This document shows positions 1-4,840 of a DNA stretch of 5,109 nt, piece after piece; position 1 is the stretch's first letter, and each line of letters starts with the position of its first letter. The position numbers were made by a program, and so were the translations under genes. The notes below the pieces were generated by a model. The model saw nothing but the letters and a program-made list of their open reading frames with translations. It was not told the origin of the DNA and did not search any database. The stretch is from an uncultured Lachnospiraceae bacterium (GTDB taxonomy: Bacteria; Bacillota_A; Clostridia; Lachnospirales; Lachnospiraceae): positions 1 to 5,109 of the forward strand of contig CACXDR010000224.1 in assembly GCA_902766415.1 (NCBI GenBank). Direction: 5' to 3'.

Positions 1-60
1 GAGTTCATCTTCTCGCTCCCGCGCGCTGCCGCGCTGGTCGAGGATTCACAAGTCCAGTGA
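1..60 (+). CDS. Possible 3' end of an upstream gene, perhaps a sensor histidine kinase (partial)
   Basis: Frame 1 is open from the window edge to a TGA at 58-60 and encodes 19 residues beginning EFIFSLPRAAALVEDSQ. An F-x-F-x-LP pattern close to the C-terminus is typical of the last strand of the histidine-kinase ATPase domain (often written as S.F.F.LP). That is the only basis for the guess. The other two forward frames are also open across this stretch, so the reading frame itself is not proven. If correct, the -35 box of the next gene lies inside these last codons, and a two-component sensor sits directly upstream of the surface-protein pair. There is no obvious intrinsic terminator between this tail and the next gene. 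Confidence 0.35.
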   Translation, partial: EFIFSLPRAAALVEDSQVQ

Positions 61-74
61 TCCTGTGCTATACT
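45..74 (+). promoter_or_regulatory. Sigma-A-type promoter for the first secreted-protein gene
   Basis: A -35 box TTCACA (45-50, five of six matches to TTGACA) is followed after 18 bp by TATACT (69-74, five of six matches to TATAAT). The -10 carries a TG one base upstream (66-67), giving an extended -10. Transcription would start near 81, leaving a leader of about 75 bases before the ATG at 157. This is the best promoter match I found in the window. Confidence 0.55.
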
Positions 75-110
75 TGGTTTAGTCCGCGGGACGAAAAGCG
101 CCCCGCCGCG

Positions 111-129
111 CCTGTCCCGGCAGGACAGG
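111..129 (+). promoter_or_regulatory. Leader hairpin just upstream of the ribosome-binding site
   Basis: CCTGTCC (111-117) and GGACAGG (123-129) form a perfect 7-bp stem around a 5-base CGGCA loop. It sits 13 bases upstream of the GGAGG at 143-147. No T-run follows on either strand, so it is not an intrinsic terminator. GGGAC at 88-92 could pair with GTCCC at 114-118 instead, which would open this stem. A role in mRNA stability or translational control is possible but unproven. Confidence 0.3.
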
Positions 130-156
130 AAAGAATAAATACGGAGGAAAACAGTT

Positions 157-1056
157 ATGAAGTATCTTAAGCGGATCACCGCGTTCCTGCTCTGCATGAT
201 CATGATGTCCGTCCTGTGCGCCGGCACCGCGTTCGCCGCGAAGGACGATGACGACGACCTCGAGGATTACGCCGTCTATGACGTCTTCTTCGACGTTTCC
301 GATTCCAAGATCCTGGTCTGCTGGACCGTCGGGGAAAGCAAGTGCCAGTATAAGGTCCAGCTCTACAGCTCTTCCAAGTTCATCTCGAAGAACAAGGTCG
401 GCGACGCCTCCACGGTAAGCTACAACGCTGAAATGCTGGACGTCACCCAGAAGATCCTGGCAGAGGGCTCCGGCACCTACTACGCGGTCGTCACGGCAAA
501 GAAGAAGCCGTCCGGCGCGACCTCGTACGCGAGCGCGTGGGGCAAGGAGACCATCGATTCCGATTCCATCTCCCTGATCAAGAAGACCCGCGCCGCGACA
601 GCTGCGGAAACAAAGACAAACACCGTTTCCGAAAACGCGGTTACCGGCCTGGCCGGCGGGCCCGGAGTCAGCGCGGGCGGCACAGCGGCAGCGGACAGCA
701 CGGCAGCAGCAGGCAGCACGACGGCAGCAGGCAGCACGGCAGCAGCAGGCAGCACGGCGGCAGCAGGGGCGTCCTCCGGCGTCGTCATGGGCGAGGGTGA
801 CGGCTGGTTCACCTACGACAACGGCACCTGGGGCTACAGATTCAACAACGGCACCGCCGGCGCGACCGGCTGGTGGGAGATCGGCGGTCTCTGGTACTAC
901 TTCGATGAGAGCGGCGTCATGGCTGCGTCCCGGTGGATCCAGAGCGCAGCGGATCCCGCAGCATGGTACTATGTCGGCCAGAACGGCGACATGCTCGTGA
1001 ACACCGTGACCCCGGACGGCTACACGGTCGACGCGAACGGCGTCTGGAAGCAGTGA
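157..1056 (+). CDS. Secreted protein with FN3-like domain, Ala/Ser/Thr/Gly repeat linker and C-terminal cell-wall-binding repeats
   Basis: 299 residues. The ATG follows GGAGG (143-147) with 9-base spacing. Residues 1-27 form a signal peptide: basic MKYLKR start, hydrophobic core and AFA|A cleavage site. The mature protein begins with an acidic run (KDDDDDLED). Residues about 38-140 are beta-rich and resemble a fibronectin-III-like fold (CWTV..., YKVQLY, GTYYAVVTA, SAWGKE), matching the second domain of the next gene's product. Residues 144-208 are a low-complexity linker with (G/D)ST(A/T)AA repeats. Residues 216-299 carry aromatic wall/glucan-binding repeats (GWWEIGGLWYYFDESGVM, WYYVGQNGDM, PDGYTVDANGVW), similar to choline-binding/CW_binding modules common in Clostridia. 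There is no LPxTG or transmembrane anchor, so attachment would be non-covalent. The gene appears monocistronic. Surface location is well supported; ligand and function are unknown. Confidence 0.88.
   Translation: MKYLKRITAFLLCMIMMSVLCAGTAFAAKDDDDDLEDYAVYDVFFDVSDSKILVCWTVGESKCQYKVQLYSSSKFISKNKVGDASTVSYNAEMLDVTQKILAEGSGTYYAVVTAKKKPSGATSYASAWGKETIDSDSISLIKKTRAATAAETKTNTVSENAVTGLAGGPGVSAGGTAAADSTAAAGSTTAAGSTAAAGSTAAAGASSGVVMGEGDGWFTYDNGTWGYRFNNGTAGATGWWEIGGLWYYFDESGVMAASRWIQSAADPAAWYYVGQNGDMLVNTVTPDGYTVDANGVWKQ
676..765 (+). repeat. In-frame 18-bp tandem repeat encoding (G/D)ST(A/T)AA linker units
   Basis: Four 18-bp units (694-711, 712-729, 730-747, 748-765) encode DSTAAA, GSTTAA, GSTAAA and GSTAAA. 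A degenerate fifth unit precedes them at 676-693 (GGTAAA). The third unit is GGCAGCACGGCAGCAGCA and the others differ from it by only one or two bases. Since the unit is a multiple of three, gain or loss of copies would change linker length without breaking the frame. The encoded segment is a flexible spacer between the FN3-like domain and the wall-binding repeats. Confidence 0.85.
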
Positions 1057-1065
1057 TCCCGCGGC

Positions 1066-1082
1066 GCCGGCGGAACGCCGGC
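1066..1082 (+). other. GC-only hairpin just after the stop codon
   Basis: GCCGGCG (1066-1072) and CGCCGGC (1076-1082) form a perfect 7-bp all-G/C stem closed by a GAA loop, nine bases after the stop codon. No T-run follows, so it is not an intrinsic terminator. It may protect the 3' end of the transcript, or may simply be chance in GC-rich DNA. The 10-mer GCGGAACGCC that covers its right half recurs at 1118-1127. Confidence 0.4.
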
Positions 1083-1150
1083 AGCACGGAGCATGAAAAC
1101 GCGGCATGCACGGATGCGCGGAACGCCTTTCCGGCACCTTAAGAAACAGG

Positions 1151-1191
1151 AAACAGGCATGACGGAATTCTTATGTCATGCCTGTTTATTT
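1151..1191 (+). terminator. Intrinsic terminator of the first secreted-protein gene
   Basis: AAACAGGCATGAC (1151-1163) pairs perfectly with GTCATGCCTGTTT (1175-1187) to give a 13-bp stem with an 11-base loop. A short imperfect T-rich tail (ATTTG) follows. Base composition shifts from GC-rich to AT-rich here. The stem is very strong but the U-tract is interrupted, so read-through into the second hairpin at 1205 is possible. Confidence 0.7.
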
Positions 1192-1204
1192 GTAATAAAA
1201 ACGT

Positions 1205-1226
1205 AAGCGCAATGCGCTTTGTTTTT
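1205..1226 (+). terminator. Second, smaller terminator hairpin in tandem
   Basis: AAGCGC (1205-1210) and GCGCTT (1214-1219) form a 6-bp stem with a 3-base AAT loop, followed by TGTTTTT. It has a better T-run but a shorter stem than the hairpin at 1151. Together they form a plausible tandem terminator isolating the two secreted-protein genes. Confidence 0.5.
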
Positions 1227-1249
1227 GTCCGCAATTCATGTAATATGAT
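1219..1249 (+). promoter_or_regulatory. Weak candidate promoter for the second secreted-protein gene
   Basis: The AT-rich gap holds TATGAT (1244-1249, five of six matches to TATAAT), with TTGTTT (1219-1224) 19 bp upstream as a weak -35. An overlapping TAATAT (1241-1246) would give a 16-bp spacer. Transcription would start near 1256, just before the leader hairpin. The tandem terminators upstream mean a promoter must lie between about 1226 and 1333, but the exact boxes are uncertain. Confidence 0.35.
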
Positions 1250-1266
1250 GGCGTAAGGATCATAAG

Positions 1267-1294
1267 TCATCCGGAACAGAGCATTCCCGGATGA
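1267..1294 (+). promoter_or_regulatory. Leader hairpin with a competing pairing, upstream of the second secreted-protein gene
   Basis: TCATCCGG (1267-1274) pairs with CCGGATGA (1287-1294) as an 8-bp stem with a 12-base loop, extendable by one G-U pair. GGATCAT (1257-1263) is a perfect complement of ATGATCC (1291-1297), so a second stem using the same right arm is possible. The two are mutually exclusive over 1291-1294. The ribosome site (TAAGGAGG, 1333-1340) is outside both. It matches no riboswitch class that I recognise. Confidence 0.3.
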
Positions 1295-1348
1295 TCCTGC
1301 AATATATGATCACGATCAATTACGTTTATCAGTAAGGAGGACCCATCA

Positions 1349-2422
1349 ATGAAAAAATACAGCATTCTGAAGAAAGCGGCCCCGTTCCTTCTCACCGCGG
1401 CCATGATGCTCGGCATCGCGGCACCTGCGTTCGCAGCGTCGAAGGAGCAGGTCGACGGCATCACCCTGGAAGTCAACTATGAGCTTTCCAACGGGATGTC
1501 CAAGAGCGACATCGACATTTCCTGCGACGACGAGGAAGTTTCCTCCGTCACCATCTCTTCCGTCACGAACAACGAGTACGGCAAGAAGCCGAAGGTCACG
1601 CTGAAGGTCAAGGCGGACAGCGACTATTCCTTCAAGATCTCTTCCGGCGACAACAAGTACACCTTCTCCAAGAACAACATCTCCCTTTCCGGAGACGAGG
1701 CGACGCTGACGAAGTGCACGGTAAGCTCTTCCTCCCTGAGCCTCACGCTGACCCTTCCGAAGATCGGCAGCACCGACGACTCCGCGCTGGACATCGAGGA
1801 TGTTTCCTGGACGGATGAGGAGGACGGAACCGTCGAGTGGGAGCAGGCGGATGATGCCGACAAGTACGAGGTCAAGCTTCTCCGCGGCTCTTCCACGAAG
1901 GAGACCATCACCACCTCTTCCACCTCCTACAACTTCCGCAGCGTGATCCGCTCGAACGGCAAGGGCACCTACCGCGTCAAGGTCAGGGCCGTGGCCGGCA
2001 CCTACAAGGGCGACTGGACTGAGTCCGACGACTTCGATGTCGACGAGGACGTCCTCGAGGATCTCGGCGGCAAGACCAGCTCTTCAAGCTCCTCCAGCTC
2101 CGGCTCCGGTTCCTCCGGTTCCTACAACCCGGGCTCCGGCACCTCGAAGGGCGCATGGCTCAAGGATTCCTACGGCTGGTGGTACTGCAACGCGGACCGT
2201 TCCTACACCACCAACAACTGGCAGCAGATCGACGGCTACTGGTACTACTTCAACGCGAACGGCTACATGGTCACCGGATGGCTCCAGAGCCCGTACTCCG
2301 GCCTCTGGTACTGGCTGAGCACCGATTCCGGCAGCTTCGGCAGGATGCTTACCAGCCAGTGGGTCGACAACGGCAAGTACTATGTCGACGGCTCCGGCGT
2401 GTGGACCGGCCAGACCAGATGA
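1349..2422 (+). CDS. Secreted two-domain protein with Ser-rich linker and C-terminal cell-wall-binding repeats
   Basis: 357 residues. The ATG follows TAAGGAGG (1333-1340) with 8-base spacing. Residues 1-29 are a signal peptide (MKKYSILKK start, hydrophobic core, AFA|A site). Residues 31-145 are a Ser/Asp/Lys-rich beta domain that I do not recognise. Residues 148-230 look fibronectin-III-like (VSWTD..., VEWEQ, YEVKLLRG, GTYRVKVRAVAG, WTES) and align in pattern with the single domain of the upstream gene's product. After an acidic DVDEDVLEDLG stretch comes a Ser/Gly linker (about 241-267). Residues 268-357 hold aromatic wall-binding repeats (YGWWYCNADRSY, IDGYWYYFNANGYMVTGW, LWYWLS, GKYYVDGSGVW). 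There is no sortase motif or membrane anchor. It is probably an exported, non-covalently attached surface protein and a paralogue of the upstream gene. The ligand is unknown. Confidence 0.9.
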   Translation: MKKYSILKKAAPFLLTAAMMLGIAAPAFAASKEQVDGITLEVNYELSNGMSKSDIDISCDDEEVSSVTISSVTNNEYGKKPKVTLKVKADSDYSFKISSGDNKYTFSKNNISLSGDEATLTKCTVSSSSLSLTLTLPKIGSTDDSALDIEDVSWTDEEDGTVEWEQADDADKYEVKLLRGSSTKETITTSSTSYNFRSVIRSNGKGTYRVKVRAVAGTYKGDWTESDDFDVDEDVLEDLGGKTSSSSSSSSGSGSSGSYNPGSGTSKGAWLKDSYGWWYCNADRSYTTNNWQQIDGYWYYFNANGYMVTGWLQSPYSGLWYWLSTDSGSFGRMLTSQWVDNGKYYVDGSGVWTGQTR

Positions 2423-2486
2423 TCAGCCGCCATACAGGATCATAACTCTAAACTGTTTTAAAAACATGAATTGCAGCCCATGACAG

Positions 2487-2525
2487 AAGGGACCGCGAAG
2501 CAGACGCTCCGCGGTCCCTTTTTTT
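2487..2525 (+). terminator. Strong intrinsic terminator of the second secreted-protein gene
   Basis: AAGGGACCGCG (2487-2497) pairs perfectly with CGCGGTCCCTT (2510-2520). A 1x1 mismatch leads to an inner AGC/GCT stem with an AGAC tetraloop. The run of seven Ts at 2519-2525 completes a classic rho-independent terminator. It lies in the convergent gap. Read from the other strand it has no T-run, so it is not an intrinsic terminator for the trmL operon. Confidence 0.92.
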
Positions 2526-2615
2526 GATTCCTGTGATCCGGCTGTTCCGGACCGCGGCCCGCCCGTCACGGTCTTTTTCACCCGCTCCGGCTGATCCGCC
2601 GGTCCCGGCTGTTTT

Positions 2616-3113
2616 TCACCCGTCCCAGCTCAGGCGGTGCAGCTCACCCTTTTCCGAAAGCCCCGGGAAGCCGTTCTGCCGCAGGGCCTCGAACAGGATG
2701 ACCGAGACCGAGTTCGCGAGATTCAGGCTCCGCTCCCCCGGCAGCATGGGGATGCGCACGCACTGCTCCTCGTGCGCCTTCAGGATCTCCTCCGGGATCC
2801 CTGCGCTTTCCTTCCCGAACATGATGAAGGCATCCGGGCCGTATTTCACCTCCGCGTAGGTCCTGCGCGCCTTTGTCGTCGCGAAGAACAGCTGGGCGTC
2901 CGGATTCTTTTTCATGAAATCCTCAAAATCGTCATAAAGCCGGAGATCCACCCTGTGCCAGTAATCCATCCCGGCGCGCTTCACCGCGCGCTCCCCGATC
3001 TGGAAGCCCAGCGGATAGATCAAATGAAGACGTGCGCCGACCGCGACGCACGTCCTCCCGATATTTCCTGTATTTAACGGTATCTCCGGCTCAAGGAGAA
3101 CCACGTTCAGCAT
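2616..3113 (-). CDS. trmL: tRNA (cytidine(34)-2'-O)-methyltransferase TrmL (SPOUT family)
   Basis: 165 residues. In the known family the enzyme uses SAM to 2'-O-methylate the wobble base (C34, or cmnm5U34) of tRNA-Leu isoacceptors and acts as a cytoplasmic dimer. SPOUT motif 1 is PEIPLNTGNIGRTC (residues 9-22), motif 2 is FGKESAGIP (99-107), and motif 3 is IPMLPGERSLNLANSVSVI (121-139) before the closing helix. These motifs form the trefoil-knot SAM site. Length fits the minimal TrmL/CspR/YibK type. The ATG is preceded by GGAAAGGA inside the end of the aminotransferase gene, whose stop codon is only 3 bases upstream, so it is the last gene of the operon. About 190 bases separate it from the convergent gene. 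I see no T-tailed hairpin after it on this strand. Confidence 0.93.
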   Translation of the reverse strand: MLNVVLLEPEIPLNTGNIGRTCVAVGARLHLIYPLGFQIGERAVKRAGMDYWHRVDLRLYDDFEDFMKKNPDAQLFFATTKARRTYAEVKYGPDAFIMFGKESAGIPEEILKAHEEQCVRIPMLPGERSLNLANSVSVILFEALRQNGFPGLSEKGELHRLSWDG

Positions 3114-3116
3114 GCG

Positions 3117-4298
3117 TTATTCCTTTCCGTCGAACCGCGCGACGAACCTTCCGATCCTGTCGAGCGCCTCCTTCAGCTGCTTCAGGGAATACGCGTAGGA
3201 AATGCGGATAAAGCCCTCGCCGCTTCCCCCGAACGCGTTGCCCGGGACCACCGCGACCTTCTCCTCCTTGAGGAGCGTCGTCGCGAAGTCCTCGCTCGAC
3301 ATGCCGAACCGGCTGATGTTCGGGAACACGTAGAACGCGCCCTCCGGCTCAAAGCAGGGGATGTCCATCTCCGCGAGGCGGCTCAGCACGAACCTGCGCC
3401 GCTGGTTGTAGGACTCGCGCATCTCGGCGACCGCCTCGTCGCAGTCGCGCAGAGCGGCGACGGCGGCGTACTGGCTCGTCGTCGGCGCGCACATGATGGC
3501 GTACTGGTGGACCTTCGTCATCTGCCGGATCACCGGGGCCGGACCGCAGGCGTAGCCTAAGCGCCAGCCGGTCATGGCGTACGCCTTGGAGAACCCGTTG
3601 ATCAGGATGGTGCGCTCCCGCATGCCCGGGATCTGCACGATGGAGGCGGGCTCCCTGCCGTTGTAGGTGAGCTCGGTGTAGATCTCGTCGGACACGACGA
3701 AGATGTCGTGCTTCATGATGACGTCCGCGACCGCCTTCAGCTCCTCGATCGTCATGATGGAGCCGGTGGGGTTGTTCGGGAACGGCAGGACCACGAATTT
3801 TGTCTTCGGCGTGATCAGGGCCTCAAGGTCGTCCGGCATCAGCTTGAAGCGGTCCTTCTCCTTCAGCTCGAGGATCCTCGGGACGCCGTCGGCGAGACGC
3901 ACGCACGGCTCATAGGAGACGTAGCTCGGCTGCGGGATGATGACCTCGTCCCCCGGGTCCAGCATGGCCCTGCACGCGAGGTCGATGCCCTCCGAACCGC
4001 CGACGGTCACGATGACCTCGGACGCGGGATCATAGGCCGCGCCGAAGCGGCGGTCCAGATACCTGCAGATCTCCTCGCGGAGCGGCATAAGGCCGGAGTT
4101 GCTGGTATAGAAGGTACGGCCCTGCTCGAGGGAGTAGATGCCCTCCTCGCGGACCGACCACGGCGTGTCGAAATCCGGCTCGCCGACACCCAGGGAGATG
4201 GCACCCTCCATGGTATTCACGATGTCAAAAAACTTTCTGATCCCCGAGGGCTGCAGTGCCGCGGTCTTCGAGGAAATGATCTCATTAAAATCTCTCAC
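3117..4298 (-). CDS. PLP-dependent class I/II aminotransferase, PatA/aspartate-aminotransferase-like
   Basis: 393 residues, full length for the family. It is a cytoplasmic fold-type I enzyme that moves amino groups between an amino acid and a 2-oxo acid. The N-terminal SGIRKF (18-23) and SLGVGEPDFDTP (35-46) match this subgroup. Visible active-site residues are Y126 (PSY), N176 (FPNNPTG), D204 and Y207 (SDEIY), the PLP-binding lysine K238 (GFSKAY), R246 (TGWRLGY) and the carboxylate-binding R365 (GFIRIS). It looks closest to Bacillus PatA (YugH), which acts on N-acetyl-diaminopimelate or aromatic substrates. Substrate cannot be settled from sequence, so no symbol is given. The start is GTG and overlaps the regulator's TGA as GTGA. 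A Shine-Dalgarno is weak, which suggests translational coupling. Confidence 0.93.
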   Translation of the reverse strand: MRDFNEIISSKTAALQPSGIRKFFDIVNTMEGAISLGVGEPDFDTPWSVREEGIYSLEQGRTFYTSNSGLMPLREEICRYLDRRFGAAYDPASEVIVTVGGSEGIDLACRAMLDPGDEVIIPQPSYVSYEPCVRLADGVPRILELKEKDRFKLMPDDLEALITPKTKFVVLPFPNNPTGSIMTIEELKAVADVIMKHDIFVVSDEIYTELTYNGREPASIVQIPGMRERTILINGFSKAYAMTGWRLGYACGPAPVIRQMTKVHQYAIMCAPTTSQYAAVAALRDCDEAVAEMRESYNQRRRFVLSRLAEMDIPCFEPEGAFYVFPNISRFGMSSEDFATTLLKEEKVAVVPGNAFGGSGEGFIRISYAYSLKQLKEALDRIGRFVARFDGKE

Positions 4299-4777
4299 GG
4301 TGTGATCAGCTGCCTTTCGTCGTGTTCTGTCTCATCAAAAACAGTGCCGTGGTCCTTGTACTTCTTAAGGACGAAGTGGGTCGCGGTGCTCTGGACAGAA
4401 TCCAGGGGAGCAAGCTTGTCGGAAACGAACATGGCGACCTCCCGCATGGTCTTTCCCTCCAGGATGACCGTAAAGTCATAGGCGCCGCTCATGAGGTAGA
4501 GCGCCTCGACCTCGCTGTAGCGGTAAATGCGCTCGGCCAGCCGGTCAAAGCCCATGCCGCGCTGCGGTGTGACCTTCACCTCGATGAGGGCGGAGACCTT
4601 CTCGGTCCCGGTCTTGTCCCAGTTGATGAGGGTGTGGTAGCCGCAGATCACGTGTTCCTTTTCCATGTCTGCGATCTCGTTCGCGACATCGATCTCGGAC
4701 TCTCCGAGAAGCTTCGCGAGGTCCGCGAGATCGATCCTGGAATTCTTCTCGATCACAGTGAGGATTTTTTCTCTCAT
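4295..4777 (-). CDS. Lrp/AsnC-family transcriptional regulator, YugG-like
   Basis: 160 residues. Residues 1-45 form the N-terminal winged helix-turn-helix (EKILTVIEKNSRIDLADLA, then the HVICGY hinge typical of Lrp proteins). Residues about 60-142 form the RAM/AsnC effector and oligomerisation domain, including ALIEVKVTPQRGMGFD, YLMSGAYDFTV and THFVLKKYKDHG. The ATG follows AGGGAG at good spacing. Lrp proteins bind amino acids and often control adjacent amino-acid genes. The overlap with the aminotransferase suggests that it regulates that gene and possibly its own operon. In Bacillus subtilis a similar regulator (yugG) lies beside patA, which supports the pairing. The putative recognition helix (SEIDVANEIADMEK) is acidic and lacks the usual Arg. 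Confidence 0.92.
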   Translation of the reverse strand: MREKILTVIEKNSRIDLADLAKLLGESEIDVANEIADMEKEHVICGYHTLINWDKTGTEKVSALIEVKVTPQRGMGFDRLAERIYRYSEVEALYLMSGAYDFTVILEGKTMREVAMFVSDKLAPLDSVQSTATHFVLKKYKDHGTVFDETEHDERQLITP

Positions 4778-4811
4778 TTCTTTTCTCCCTTGTCAGTTAT
4801 GGTGCCCCCTG

Positions 4812-4840
4812 CATGCCGTCCCGCGCGGGCTCACATGCCG
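4812..4840 (-). promoter_or_regulatory. Palindrome flanked by direct repeats before the Lrp gene
   Basis: The 53-base gap before the regulator holds a perfect 10-bp palindrome, CCCGCGCGGG (4820-4829). It is flanked by two copies of CATGCCG (4812-4818 and 4834-4840), whose starts are 22 bp apart, about two helical turns. The right copy overlaps the last codons and stop of the upstream gene. This could be an operator for autoregulation, or a small attenuating hairpin, but it does not resemble the AT-rich Lrp consensus. No convincing -10/-35 pair is seen here. Confidence 0.25.

Noticed and set aside
208..240. Cys21 in the first signal peptide as a lipoprotein attachment site
   Set aside because: The preceding residues are SVL rather than a lipobox (L-[AS]-[GA]-C), and a clean AFA|A signal peptidase I site follows.
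79..1137. A 352-codon open frame antisense to the first secreted-protein gene
   Set aside because: It is a product of GC-rich codon bias and the Ala-rich repeat. Its translation is Arg/Ala/Cys-rich low complexity, with no ribosome site or domain, while the + strand frame has a signal peptide and clear repeats.
1231..2474. GCAATTCATGT (1231-1241) and its exact inverse ACATGAATTGC (2464-2474), plus AGGATCATAA at 1256-1265 and 2436-2445, flanking the second secreted gene as possible mobile-element ends
   Set aside because: Matches of 10-11 bases are expected several times by chance in 5 kb. They are not nested or next to target duplications, and there is no transposase.
2549..2578. Second + strand terminator (GACCG...CGGTC followed by TTTTT) in the convergent gap
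   Set aside because: The stem is only 5 bp with a 14-base loop, and a much stronger terminator lies just upstream.
2526..2615. Terminator for the trmL operon on the - strand
   Set aside because: Several short GC stems exist, but none is followed by a T-run on that strand within this gap. Termination is probably further left, or not intrinsic.
3708..4481. A 257-codon + strand frame opposite the aminotransferase and regulator
   Set aside because: It lies wholly antisense to two well-supported genes with conserved active-site motifs and has no recognisable domain. It is a shadow frame.
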